From contig NZ_CP022203.1 of assembly GCF_002305895.1 (NCBI RefSeq), positions 7,846,001-7,910,000 on the forward strand: a stretch of DNA of 64,000 nucleotides, in the 5' to 3' direction. This DNA comes from Corallococcus macrosporus DSM 14697 (GTDB lineage Bacteria > Myxococcota > Myxococcia > Myxococcales > Myxococcaceae). How positions within the stretch are numbered: the first letter of the stretch is position 1; each line of letters opens with the position of its first letter. The position numbers and the translations under genes were made by a program. Shown piece by piece: positions 34,429 through 42,317 of this stretch. The notes under the pieces were generated by a model. It saw only the letters and a list, made by a program, of their open reading frames with translations, made no database searches and was not told where the DNA came from.

Positions 34429-34950
34429 CTAAGGCGTGGGTGCCGCGCCAGGCCCGTGCCCCGGCTCCTCGCCGTGGTCGTGGCCATGCTCCCCGGGCGG
34501 ATGGCTGTGGGCCTCCAGCTTGACCAGCGCCTTGCGGCACTCGGCCAGCGTCTGGCGCAGGGGCTCGCGCGCGGGGCCCTCGGGCGTCTGCCCCAGCCGG
34601 ATGGCCAGGGCCTCACAGGCGGCGCGCTTGGCGTCCGCTTCAGACGTGCCGGGCCCCGTGGCGCCCGGCGTGGCCAGGGGACGCGCCGGCAGCTTGCCCC
34701 GCAGGCGGCGGATGGCGGCGATGCGCTGCTCCGCGGCGGGACGGGCCTTGGAGTCCTGGGGGATGGCCTCGAAGGAGGCGATGACGGGGTCCCAGGCCGC
34801 GTCCTGGGGGGACACGCGGCGGTCGATGAGCTCGCGGTAGGACTTCTCCGCGTCCCGGAGCTGGTCGGGCCCCTTGTCGCACCCAGGCGACAAAAGCAGA
34901 CAGAGCGCGAGCGGCATGACGGCGGACAGCCGTCGGGTGGTCATCCTCAT
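34429..34950 (-). CDS. Lipoprotein with histidine-rich C-terminus
   Basis: A 173-aa lipoprotein. The signal peptide ends in LLLSPGCDKG (lipid Cys at about residue 24). The body is helical with charged pairs, and two Cys (AACEALA, LAECRKAL) could pair. The last 25 residues are a metal-binding-like tail: SHPPGEHGHDHGEEPGHG. It is divergent from a NicO-like transporter that also has a His-rich loop, with 61 bp between the starts. I therefore suggest a role in metal binding at the envelope. The start at 34950 gives MRMTTRR; 34944 is an alternative. Confidence 0.6.
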   Translation of the reverse strand: MRMTTRRLSAVMPLALCLLLSPGCDKGPDQLRDAEKSYRELIDRRVSPQDAAWDPVIASFEAIPQDSKARPAAEQRIAAIRRLRGKLPARPLATPGATGPGTSEADAKRAACEALAIRLGQTPEGPAREPLRQTLAECRKALVKLEAHSHPPGEHGHDHGEEPGHGPGAAPTP

Positions 34951-35011
34951 GAAGGGTCGGTTCTCCTCTCCTGCTGGCCTCCCGATTGAAGCACGGCTAG
35001 GGTGCCGCGTC

Positions 35012-35659
35012 GTGCAGCCCATTCTCCTCGCCTTCCTGCTTGGCCTGTCCCAAGGCATGCTCCACGCCGTGGGCCCGGACCACTGCGCCGCCATGGCCAC
35101 CCTCGGTACCCTGGGGGGAGGCCGGCGCCGCGCCGCCATCGCCACCGCCGTGCGCTTCGCGCTGGGACACGCCGCCATGCTGGGCGGCATCGCCGCGGTC
35201 TGCATCCTGGCGGGCGTGGGCCTGTCGGAGACCTTCGAGCGCTGGGCCGAGATTTTCGGCGGCGCCGTGCTGGTGTCCCTCGCGGTGGCCGCCCTGCTCT
35301 TCCCCAATAGCGTGAGCCACGGCCACCCGCACCTGCCCGGCCACACCCAGGAGCCGCATCAGCACGTGCACACGGTGAGCACCACCGCTGGCGCGCTGAT
35401 GGCCGTCAGCGGCGTGCGCTCGCTGCTGCTGGCCCTGCCGCCGCTGCTGGTGGGCGGCAGCATGAGCGTGGCCGCGTGGATGTACCTGCCCGGCTTCGCG
35501 CTGGGCATCCTCATCGGCATGGGCGTGGTGGGGCTGCTCTTCGCGGAGGGCATCGCCCGCCTGAACGCGCGAATCACCCTCTGGGTGCAGCGCACGGTGG
35601 CCGTGGGCTCCGCCGCGCTGGGCCTGTTCTGGATGGGCTCGCGGCTGGTCGGCGGCTGA
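35012..35659 (+). CDS. NicO/NiCoT-like metal transporter
   Basis: A 215-aa membrane protein with about six helices. Helix 1 carries LGLSQGMLHAVGPDHCAAMA, matching the H-x(4)-DH signature of the NicO/RcnA/NiCoT nickel-cobalt transporters, and helix 2 carries ALGHAAMLGG. Between helices 3 and 4 lies a His-rich loop (HGHPHLPGHTQEPHQHVHT) as in RcnA. RcnA-type proteins export Ni/Co; NiCoT-type import them. The sequence does not decide the direction. The GTG start at 35012 follows homology, without a clear ribosome-binding site. Divergent from the His-rich lipoprotein. Confidence 0.65.
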   Translation: MQPILLAFLLGLSQGMLHAVGPDHCAAMATLGTLGGGRRRAAIATAVRFALGHAAMLGGIAAVCILAGVGLSETFERWAEIFGGAVLVSLAVAALLFPNSVSHGHPHLPGHTQEPHQHVHTVSTTAGALMAVSGVRSLLLALPPLLVGGSMSVAAWMYLPGFALGILIGMGVVGLLFAEGIARLNARITLWVQRTVAVGSAALGLFWMGSRLVGG

Positions 35660-35711
35660 GCCCCGCACGCGGTGTCCCCGCCCGGCACGGCGGGGACGGA
35701 CGGCGCGGCGG

Positions 35712-37031
35712 TTACCCGCGCTTGTCCAGGATGCCCAGCGACATCATCGCCACCAGGAAGCCGTAGACGACGTGCTCGGGGCGGTTGGCGAAGGCCAGCA
35801 GCTCCGCCACGGTGCGGTTGCCGTCAATCTTCGGCAGCAGCTCCGCCTCCCACCGCTCCAGCTCCACTTCATTGAGCTGGTACGCCGGGGCCACGGCGGG
35901 GATGAGCCGGTCCTCCGGCTGGAGCAGGCGGCGCAGGCGCTCCGGCTTGTAGAGCTTCTTGATGCCCCGGACGATGAGGTTGGCCGGGTGCACGTCCAGC
36001 TTGATGGACTCCGCGCTCGCCTTCTCCCGGAAGCTCAGCACGTACGAGCCCTCATCCCACGCGAAGAGCGAGTAGATGACGGCCTTCACCTGCTGGCCCA
36101 CGTAGTAGAGGCGCTCGGTGTCCTTGAGCAGCCCGCGCTCCACCAGCACGTCGCCGGTGCGGCGGTTGGACTGCGCGGCCACCGCTGACGCGTCCTGGAG
36201 CTGCTCGGGCTTGATTTTGCCCACGCGGACCAGGAACTGGCCGAAGCGGTCCGCCAGCAGGTTGGAGAGGGCGAACACCGGCGTGCCCTTCTCGAAGTAG
36301 ACGACCTTCTTCACCTTGCCCTTCTGCACGCCCAGTTCGCCCGTCTCCCGGGAGAGGTAGAAGGCGGTGAGGAGCGAGGGCAGGTTGTCCCGGATTTCGC
36401 CGCGGCGGCTGCCCGGCGCGCCCGCGGGCGGCGGGTCCGGCGGGCGGCCCGGCGTGGGCGGGCGCACCTGGGTGGACGGCACCTTCTGCATCGGGCTGGC
36501 CGTGAGGTTGGCGCCGCGAATCTCCGCCGTGATGTTGCCGCCGCCCGTCACCTTGATGCGGCCGGTCAGCTCCATGGCGTCCTGCGGGCCCTCCTCCTCC
36601 ACGTCGATGTCCAGCTCCACCTCGAAGGCGTCCTGGAGCGACGCGGCCGCCGGCGCGGACTTCTCCGGAGGCAGCACCTTGGTCATCGCCTCCAGCAGCT
36701 TCTGGGCCTCGAAGGGTTTCTCGAAGTAGCCGGCGGCCTGGTACTTGGTGCGCGACTCCACGGCGTGCTTGCCGCCCTTGAAGACGCCGGTGATGAAGAG
36801 GAGCGGGAGCTGGGGGTTTTCCTTCCGCAGCGCGTCCGCCAGGTGGTACCCCATCATGTCGGGCAGCAGGATATCGAGCACGGCCGCCGCGGGCGGCTGG
36901 GCCTTGGCCAGCTCCACGGCCTGCTTGCCGCGGTTCGCGCCAATGACCTCATAGCCCGCCTCCTCGAAGAGCTGCGTGAGGAGGGACAACAGCTCCTGAT
37001 TGTCATCGACGACGAGGATTCGGGGTGCCAT
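35712..37031 (-). CDS. Response regulator with C-terminal DUF4388-like (PATAN) domain
   Basis: A 439-aa regulator. Residues 1-120 are a receiver: ILVVDDNQELL, phospho-Asp in AAVLDILLPDMMG (about residue 52), and Lys in AGYFEKPFEAQKL. A Pro-rich linker follows (residues 170-205, PPTPGRPPDPPPAGAPGS). From about 215 there is a DUF4388-like region (LPSLLTAFYLSRETGELGVQ, VVYFEKGTPVFALSNLLADR), common in delta-proteobacterial regulators of motility and development. A helical end (ELLAFANRPEHVVYGFLVAM) closes it. No DNA-binding domain is visible, so the output is by protein contact. The ATG at 37031 sits at the start of the receiver. Confidence 0.85.
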   Translation of the reverse strand: MAPRILVVDDNQELLSLLTQLFEEAGYEVIGANRGKQAVELAKAQPPAAAVLDILLPDMMGYHLADALRKENPQLPLLFITGVFKGGKHAVESRTKYQAAGYFEKPFEAQKLLEAMTKVLPPEKSAPAAASLQDAFEVELDIDVEEEGPQDAMELTGRIKVTGGGNITAEIRGANLTASPMQKVPSTQVRPPTPGRPPDPPPAGAPGSRRGEIRDNLPSLLTAFYLSRETGELGVQKGKVKKVVYFEKGTPVFALSNLLADRFGQFLVRVGKIKPEQLQDASAVAAQSNRRTGDVLVERGLLKDTERLYYVGQQVKAVIYSLFAWDEGSYVLSFREKASAESIKLDVHPANLIVRGIKKLYKPERLRRLLQPEDRLIPAVAPAYQLNEVELERWEAELLPKIDGNRTVAELLAFANRPEHVVYGFLVAMMSLGILDKRG

Positions 37032-37145
37032 CGCGGGGCGTACCGTACCAGATGCCAGCCGAAGGGTCAGACAATCTGCCCCCGGGTGCTCCTGGCACCG
37101 CGGAGGATGCATCCGCCCCTTCAGGCGGTTAGGGTGACGGCCTCG

Positions 37146-37487
37146 ATGTTCCCCTCCCGTTCCCACCTGCTGGCCTGCCTCCTCCTCCTGCTGCCCCTGG
37201 GGGCCGCGGCCCAATCCGACGGAGGGCTCGACGCGGGCCTGCCCGACGCCTCCGTCGGGGAGGGCGGCGCCGACCGCGACAACCCCGAGGGCGACGACAG
37301 TACAGGCAGGGTGAATACCTCTTGCCGCAGCACCCGGGATTGCTCACCCCGCTTCACCTGCGACGACGGCCTCTGCCGCTACACTGGCGTGCGCCAGGCG
37401 GACCAGCAAGGCTGCGTGCTGGGCGCCCAGGCGGCGCTCGTCGTCGTGGGCCTGGCCGCCGTGGGTGGGTACAGGCGCAGGCGTTAG
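37146..37487 (+). CDS. Small exported protein with Cys-Gly/helix/Arg C-terminal anchor
   Basis: A 113-aa protein with a signal peptide (LLACLLLLLPLGAAAQ). It has an Asp/Gly-rich segment (DGGLDAGLPDASVGEGGAD) and a small Cys cluster (SCRSTRDCSPRFTCDDGLC). The C-terminus has a Gly-Cys, a hydrophobic helix (AALVVVGLAAVGG) and an RRRR end. This tail has the order of a MYXO-CTERM sorting signal (GC, helix, Arg cluster), though the GCGCS core is reduced. It precedes the methyltransferase gene by 10 nt, whose AGGAG overlaps its stop codon. Confidence 0.65.
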   Translation: MFPSRSHLLACLLLLLPLGAAAQSDGGLDAGLPDASVGEGGADRDNPEGDDSTGRVNTSCRSTRDCSPRFTCDDGLCRYTGVRQADQQGCVLGAQAALVVVGLAAVGGYRRRR

Positions 37488-37497
37488 GAGCACACGC

Positions 37498-38541
37498 ATG
37501 AGGCTGGGGCTCAAGGCGGACAACCTGCTGGAGCGCGTGGCGGACTGGCTCAACCTGGCCCCGCAGCCGGTGGCCCAGGCCTTCTTCGGGATGATGGCGT
37601 CGCGCACGCTGATGGCCGGCGCGCGGCTGGGCGTCTACGAGGCCCTGACGGATGGCCCGGTGTCCGCGGAGACGCTGGCGGCGAGGCTGAAGTTGTCCCA
37701 GGAGGGCACCCGCACGCTGCTGGAGGCGCTGGTCGCCTGCGAGGCCGTGGAGCGGCAGCGCGGTGGCCGCTACCGGCTGGCGCCGCGCGCCCGGCGTTGG
37801 TTGGATCCGCGCTCGCCCCGGTACGTGGGGGCCTTCCTGGAGTTCAACTACGCGCAGTGGGACTGGTGGAACGGGCTGGAGGGCGTGGTGCGCAGCGGCG
37901 AGGCGGTGGACATCCACGGCTTCGCGCCCGACGACGCGCGCTGGCGCGACTACATCCACGCCATGCATCAGCTCGCGCGGCTGGCGGCCCCGGAGGTGGC
38001 GGCGGCCATCCCCCTGCCCCGCGGGGCGAAGCAGGTGTTGGACCTGGGCGGCGCGCACGGCTGGTTCGCCGCCGAGCTGTGTCTGCGCAACCGGGGCCTG
38101 AAGGCCACGGTGCTGGACCTGGAAGGCAGCGCCCGCGTGGGCCGGGAGATCATCGCCTCGGCGGGGCTGAGTCACCTGGTCACCCACCGCGAGGGGGACA
38201 TCCTCACCGCGGAGCTGGGCGGCCCGTACGACGGGGTGATGCTCTTTCAAGTGATGCACCACCTGTCCCCCGCGCAGAACGTGGCCCTGCTGCGGCGGGT
38301 GCGCGCCTCGCTGGCGCCCCGGGGGACGCTGGCGGTGCTGGAGTACCTGCGCGAGAGCGCCGACACGCCCACCAGCGCGGCGCCGCTGATCGGCCTGCAC
38401 TACTTCCTCACCTCCGGCGCGGCCGCCTACACGCCCGCCGAGGTGGAGGGCTTCCTGGACGACGCGGGCTTCCGCATCGAACACAGCCGCCCCATCCGCC
38501 ACCTGCCCTTGCAGACGCTCCTGGTCGCTCGGATGGACTGA
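37498..38541 (+). CDS. SAM-dependent O-methyltransferase-like protein (family 2 type)
   Basis: A 347-aa enzyme. Residues 20-110 are the winged-helix dimerisation domain of plant-type O-methyltransferases (SRTLMAGARLGVYEALTDGP, LAARLKLSQEGTRTLLEALV). The Rossmann domain has the SAM motif QVLDLGGAHGWFAAEL (about residue 180), an acidic VLDLEGS, and the motif-IV region YDGVMLFQVMHHLSP. Such enzymes methylate small phenolic or polyketide-like molecules; the substrate is unknown. TTAGGAG lies 7 nt upstream of the ATG. Confidence 0.8.
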   Translation: MRLGLKADNLLERVADWLNLAPQPVAQAFFGMMASRTLMAGARLGVYEALTDGPVSAETLAARLKLSQEGTRTLLEALVACEAVERQRGGRYRLAPRARRWLDPRSPRYVGAFLEFNYAQWDWWNGLEGVVRSGEAVDIHGFAPDDARWRDYIHAMHQLARLAAPEVAAAIPLPRGAKQVLDLGGAHGWFAAELCLRNRGLKATVLDLEGSARVGREIIASAGLSHLVTHREGDILTAELGGPYDGVMLFQVMHHLSPAQNVALLRRVRASLAPRGTLAVLEYLRESADTPTSAAPLIGLHYFLTSGAAAYTPAEVEGFLDDAGFRIEHSRPIRHLPLQTLLVARMD

Positions 38542-38636
38542 GCCTCCACTCAGCCGCCGTCCCGGCGAGCCTGCCCACGGGGAAGACGTCTGCGCTCCCC
38601 TGCCCGCCTCTGGCGGCTTCCGTCGCACCGTTGCCC

Positions 38637-40082
38637 ATGCTTCCCCAAACGCCACTTCCCGAGGACTCTCCGGACGTACCGCTCGCCGTCGACCTGGACG
38701 GCACGCTGGTGCGCACGGACACCCTGCACGAGAACCTGCTCGTCCTCTTCAAGCGCGCGCCCTGGCTGCTGCTGCTGGCGCCATTCTGGGTGCTGAAGGG
38801 CAAGGCCTTCTTCAAGGCGGAGGTGGCCCGGCGTGCCGCCCTGGACGCGGCCAGCCTCCCCTACCACGAGGAGCTCCTGGCCTGGCTGCGCGAGGAGAAG
38901 GCCCGTGGGCGCCGGCTCGTGCTGGCCACCGCGGCGGACCGGCGCATCGCCGACGCGGTGGCGGCGCACCTGGGCCTCTTCTCCGACGTCGTCGCCAGCG
39001 AGGCGACGGTGAACCTGTCCGGCGCGCGCAAGCTGGCGAAGCTCAAGGAGCTCCTGGGCACCTTCGACTATGCGGGCAACGACGGGGTGGACCTGCCCCT
39101 GTGGCGCGAATGCCGCCGCATCGTCGTGGTCCACGCGCATGCGGGCGTGCTGAAGCAGGCGCGAGGCCTGGGCCGCGACGTCCACCGCGTCTTCGAGCGC
39201 CCCGCCACCAGCCTCCGCGTCTGGGTGAAGGCGTTGCGCGTGCACCAATGGGCGAAGAACGCGCTCGTGTTCGTGCCGCTGTTGGCGGCGCACAAGGCCA
39301 CCGAGCCGTCCAAGCTGCTCCAGGCCCTGCTGGCCTTCGCGGCCTTCAGCCTGTGCGCCTCCAGCGTGTACGTGCTGAACGACCTGCTGGACCTGGACGC
39401 CGACCGGCGCCATCCGACGAAGAAGGCGCGCCCCTTCGCGGCCTGCACGCTGCCGGTGAGCACCGGCGTCATGCTGGCTCCCGTGCTGCTGCTGGCCGGC
39501 GCCGCGGTGTGCCTGCTGTTGCCACCCGCCTTCGCCGCCCTGCTGGGCACCTACTACGTGCTGACGCTGGCCTATTCGCTGCGGCTGAAGCAGGTGGTGA
39601 TGCTGGACGTGCTGGTGCTGGCCGGGCTGTACACGGTGCGCATCTTCGGCGGCGCGCTGGCGGTGGACGTGCCCACGTCGAGCTGGCTGATGATGTTCAG
39701 CATGTTCCTCTTCCTCTCGCTCGCGCTGGTGAAGCGCCTGAGCGAGGTGCGGCGGCTGCGGTTGTCCAACGAGACGTCCGCGCACGGCCGAGGCTATCTG
39801 GCCCAGGACTATGAGCAGCTCGCCAGCCTGGGCGCGGCTTCCGGACAGGTGTCCGTGCTGGTGCTCGCGCTCTACATCACCTCCGATGAGGTGACGGCGT
39901 TGTACGCCCACCCCGAGCGGCTGTGGCTCATCTGCCCGGTGATGCTGTACTGGGTGGGCCGGGTGTGGCTGCTGGCCCACCGCGGGCTGGTGAACGAGGA
40001 CCCGCTCGTCTTCGCCCTGAGGGACCGGGTGAGCTACGCCGTGGGCCTCGTGTGCGCGTTGGTGCTATGGGCCGCCACGTGA
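38637..40082 (+). CDS. HAD phosphatase - UbiA prenyltransferase fusion
   Basis: A 481-aa fusion. Residues 1-190 are a haloacid-dehalogenase domain: nucleophile motif LAVDLDGTLVRTDTL and motif II LVLATAADRR. Residues 200-481 are a UbiA-family membrane prenyltransferase of eight or nine helices. It has the Asp-rich motifs VYVLNDLLDLDADRRHPTKK (NDxxDxxxD type) and YSLRLKQVVMLDVLVLAGLY. The UbiA part resembles mycobacterial phosphoribose-polyprenyl-phosphate synthase (Rv3806c type). With the DprE1- and DprE2-like genes right behind it (13 and 24 nt gaps), it may make a polyprenyl-phospho-ribose and dephosphorylate it. Confidence 0.85.
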   Translation: MLPQTPLPEDSPDVPLAVDLDGTLVRTDTLHENLLVLFKRAPWLLLLAPFWVLKGKAFFKAEVARRAALDAASLPYHEELLAWLREEKARGRRLVLATAADRRIADAVAAHLGLFSDVVASEATVNLSGARKLAKLKELLGTFDYAGNDGVDLPLWRECRRIVVVHAHAGVLKQARGLGRDVHRVFERPATSLRVWVKALRVHQWAKNALVFVPLLAAHKATEPSKLLQALLAFAAFSLCASSVYVLNDLLDLDADRRHPTKKARPFAACTLPVSTGVMLAPVLLLAGAAVCLLLPPAFAALLGTYYVLTLAYSLRLKQVVMLDVLVLAGLYTVRIFGGALAVDVPTSSWLMMFSMFLFLSLALVKRLSEVRRLRLSNETSAHGRGYLAQDYEQLASLGAASGQVSVLVLALYITSDEVTALYAHPERLWLICPVMLYWVGRVWLLAHRGLVNEDPLVFALRDRVSYAVGLVCALVLWAAT

Positions 40083-40095
40083 GAGGTCTGGCGCG

Positions 40096-41490
40096 ATGAA
40101 GGCACGGGAGTCCTGGGGGCGCTACCCCCAAGTCGAACAAGAGACGCACGCCCTGGTGTGGCGCACGGACGCCCTGCCCCAGAAGGGCGGCAGCCTGCTG
40201 CCCCACGGCCTGGGGCGCAGCTACGGCGACTCATGCCTCAACGCGGGCGGCACGCTGCTGCTGACCTCGGGGCTGGACCGCTTCATCGCCTTCGACCCGG
40301 CCACGGGCGTGGTCCGCTGTGAAGCAGGCGTGTCGCTGGACACGATTCTGCGGCTGGCCGCGCCGCGCGGCTGGTTCCTGCCGGTGACGCCGGGCACCAA
40401 GTTCGTGACGGTGGGCGGCGCCATCGCCAACGACGTGCACGGGAAGAACCACCACCGGGGCGGCTCCTTCGGCCGCTACGTGCGCCGCTTCGAGTTGGTG
40501 CGCTCGGACGGCAGCCGGCGGGTGTGCGCGCCGGATGAGCACCCGGACTGGTACGGCGCGACGATTGGCGGCCTGGGCCTCACCGGGCTCGTCACGTGGG
40601 CCGAAATCCAGCTCAAGCCCATCAGCAACCCGTACGTGCTCCAGGAGACGGTGCCCTTCGGGAACCTGGATGGGTTCCTCGACGTCGCCCGCGCGTCGGA
40701 GAAGGACTACGAGTTCACCATGGCCTGGGTGGACTGCCTGGCCCGAGGCAGGAAGCTGGGACGCGGGCTCCTGTACCGGGGCAACTTCGCGCCGCCGCAG
40801 TTCGACGGACTGCCGCTGGCCAGGAGCCACCTGTCGCACGGCGTGGGGCTGGCGGTGCCCATGGACATGCCAGCCTTCTGCCTCAACCGGCTGTCGGTGT
40901 CCGCCTTCAACTGGCTCTATTACCACCGGCAGAACGGCAAGCCGAAGCAGCGGCTGACGCACTACGACCCGTTCTTCTACCCGCTGGACGCCATCTACGG
41001 ATGGAATCGCATCTACGGCCGGCGCGGCTTCCTCCAGTTCCAGTGCGTGGTGCCCTATTCGACGGCGCGTGATGCGTTGAAGGAAATCCTGGAGCGCAGC
41101 TCGCGCGGCGGGCTGCCCAGCTTCCTGTCGGTGCTGAAGACCTTCGGCGACCTCCCGTCCCCCGGGTGGCTGTCCTTCCCGCGCGAGGGCGTGACGCTGG
41201 CCATGGACTTCGCCAACCGCGGCGAGAAGACGTGGAAGCTGGTGGAGGACCTGGACCGGCTCACACGGCAGGCGGGCGGCGCGGTGTATCCGGCGAAGGA
41301 CGCGCGGATGAGCCCGGAGAGCTTCGCGGCGTACTTCCCGCAGCGTGAGCGCTTCATGCAGTACGTGGACCCGTCGTTCTCCTCGTCGTTCTGGCGGCGG
41401 GTGAATCCGGTGTCCCTGCCCTTCTCCCTGGCCGCGGAGCGGGGCGCGACGGCGTCCCCGCCGCCGCGGTCCCTGCTTGCCATCCGCTGA
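40096..41490 (+). CDS. FAD-dependent oxidase, DprE1-like
   Basis: A 464-aa vanillyl-alcohol-oxidase-fold flavoenzyme. The FAD-binding PP-loop is LLPHGLGRSYGDSCLNAGGT, followed by VTPGTKFVTVGGAIANDVHG and KNHHRGGSFGRYV. This set is typical of decaprenylphosphoryl-beta-D-ribose 2'-oxidase (DprE1), as is the C-terminal region with the KDARMSPESFAAYFP motif. DprE1 oxidises the 2-hydroxyl of the ribose; the keto product is reduced by DprE2 to the arabinose donor. The next gene is a DprE2-like reductase. I did not verify the cysteine/loop that contacts benzothiazinone drugs. Confidence 0.88.
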   Translation: MKARESWGRYPQVEQETHALVWRTDALPQKGGSLLPHGLGRSYGDSCLNAGGTLLLTSGLDRFIAFDPATGVVRCEAGVSLDTILRLAAPRGWFLPVTPGTKFVTVGGAIANDVHGKNHHRGGSFGRYVRRFELVRSDGSRRVCAPDEHPDWYGATIGGLGLTGLVTWAEIQLKPISNPYVLQETVPFGNLDGFLDVARASEKDYEFTMAWVDCLARGRKLGRGLLYRGNFAPPQFDGLPLARSHLSHGVGLAVPMDMPAFCLNRLSVSAFNWLYYHRQNGKPKQRLTHYDPFFYPLDAIYGWNRIYGRRGFLQFQCVVPYSTARDALKEILERSSRGGLPSFLSVLKTFGDLPSPGWLSFPREGVTLAMDFANRGEKTWKLVEDLDRLTRQAGGAVYPAKDARMSPESFAAYFPQRERFMQYVDPSFSSSFWRRVNPVSLPFSLAAERGATASPPPRSLLAIR

Positions 41491-41514
41491 CCTTCCTCCC
41501 GAGATTCGCCCCCT

Positions 41515-42252
41515 ATGAAGAAAGTGCTCGTCCTCGGCGCCACCAGCGCCATTGCCCAGGCGACGGTGCGGCTGCTCGCCGCGCGCGGGGCCTCGCTGTA
41601 CCTCACCAGCCGCAACGCGGAGAACCTGGACGCGGTGACGAAGGACGCCGCCACGCGCGGCGCGGCGAAGGTGGCGTCGCAGGTGGTGGACCTGAACGAC
41701 TTCGACAGCCACGAGGCGCTGGTGGAGGCCGCGTACACGGCGCTGGACGGGCTGGACGGCGTGGTGCTGGCGCACGGCGTGCTGGGAGACCAGGCGGAGG
41801 CGCAGCGTTCATGGACGGCGACGGAGGCGGTGCTGCGCACCAACTTCCTGAGCGCGGTGTCGCTGCTGACGGTGCTGGCCAACCGCTTCGAGGCGCAGAA
41901 GGCCGGCACGCTGGTGGTGATTTCGTCGGTGGCGGGTGACCGCGGCCGGCAGAGCAACTACGTGTACGGCGCGTCGAAGGGCGCGCTCAACGTCTTCCTC
42001 CAGGGCCTGCGCAACCGGCTGGCGAAGTCCAACGTCGCGGTGGTGACGGTGAAGCCGGGCTTCGTCGACACGCCGATGACGGCGCACCTGCCGAAGAACA
42101 AGCTGTTCGCCTCGCCGGAGAAGGTGGCGCGCGGGCTGCTGAGCGCCGCGGACTCGCGGAAGAACGAGGTCTACGTGCCCGGCATCTGGGCGCTCATCAT
42201 GCTCATCATCCGGACGATTCCGGAGACGGTGTTCAAGCGCATGAAGCTGTGA
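41515..42252 (+). CDS. Short-chain dehydrogenase, DprE2-like
   Basis: A 245-aa SDR. Cofactor motif VLVLGATSAIAQATVRLLA, LAHGV (NNAG-type), catalytic Ser in ISSVAGDRGR, and the Tyr-x-x-x-Lys pair in YVYGASKGAL. The C-terminal segment VKPGFVDTPMTAHLPKNKLF and the hydrophobic end (WALIMLIIRTIPETVFKRM) fit decaprenylphosphoryl-2-keto-ribose reductase DprE2. It lies 24 nt after the DprE1-like gene and completes the pair. Confidence 0.85.
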   Translation: MKKVLVLGATSAIAQATVRLLAARGASLYLTSRNAENLDAVTKDAATRGAAKVASQVVDLNDFDSHEALVEAAYTALDGLDGVVLAHGVLGDQAEAQRSWTATEAVLRTNFLSAVSLLTVLANRFEAQKAGTLVVISSVAGDRGRQSNYVYGASKGALNVFLQGLRNRLAKSNVAVVTVKPGFVDTPMTAHLPKNKLFASPEKVARGLLSAADSRKNEVYVPGIWALIMLIIRTIPETVFKRMKL

Positions 42253-42280
42253 GGGGAGAGGCCTGGGCACCCACCCCGCC

Positions 42281-42317
42281 TGATAGCGCAGCTCTCATGG
42301 GCTGAGCTGCGCTATCA
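42281..42317. terminator. Perfect 14-bp bidirectional terminator covering a stop codon
   Basis: TGATAGCGCAGCTC pairs without mismatch with GAGCTGCGCTATCA across a 9-nt loop. It follows the DprE2-like gene by 28 nt. Its right arm contains the TGA stop of the convergent metallo-hydrolase gene (42315-42317). It can therefore end both transcripts. Confidence 0.75.

Noticed and set aside
34429-35346. 305-codon form of the His-tailed lipoprotein
   Set aside because: The extra N-terminal 132 codons overlap the divergent NicO-like transporter; the lipoprotein signal starts at 34950.
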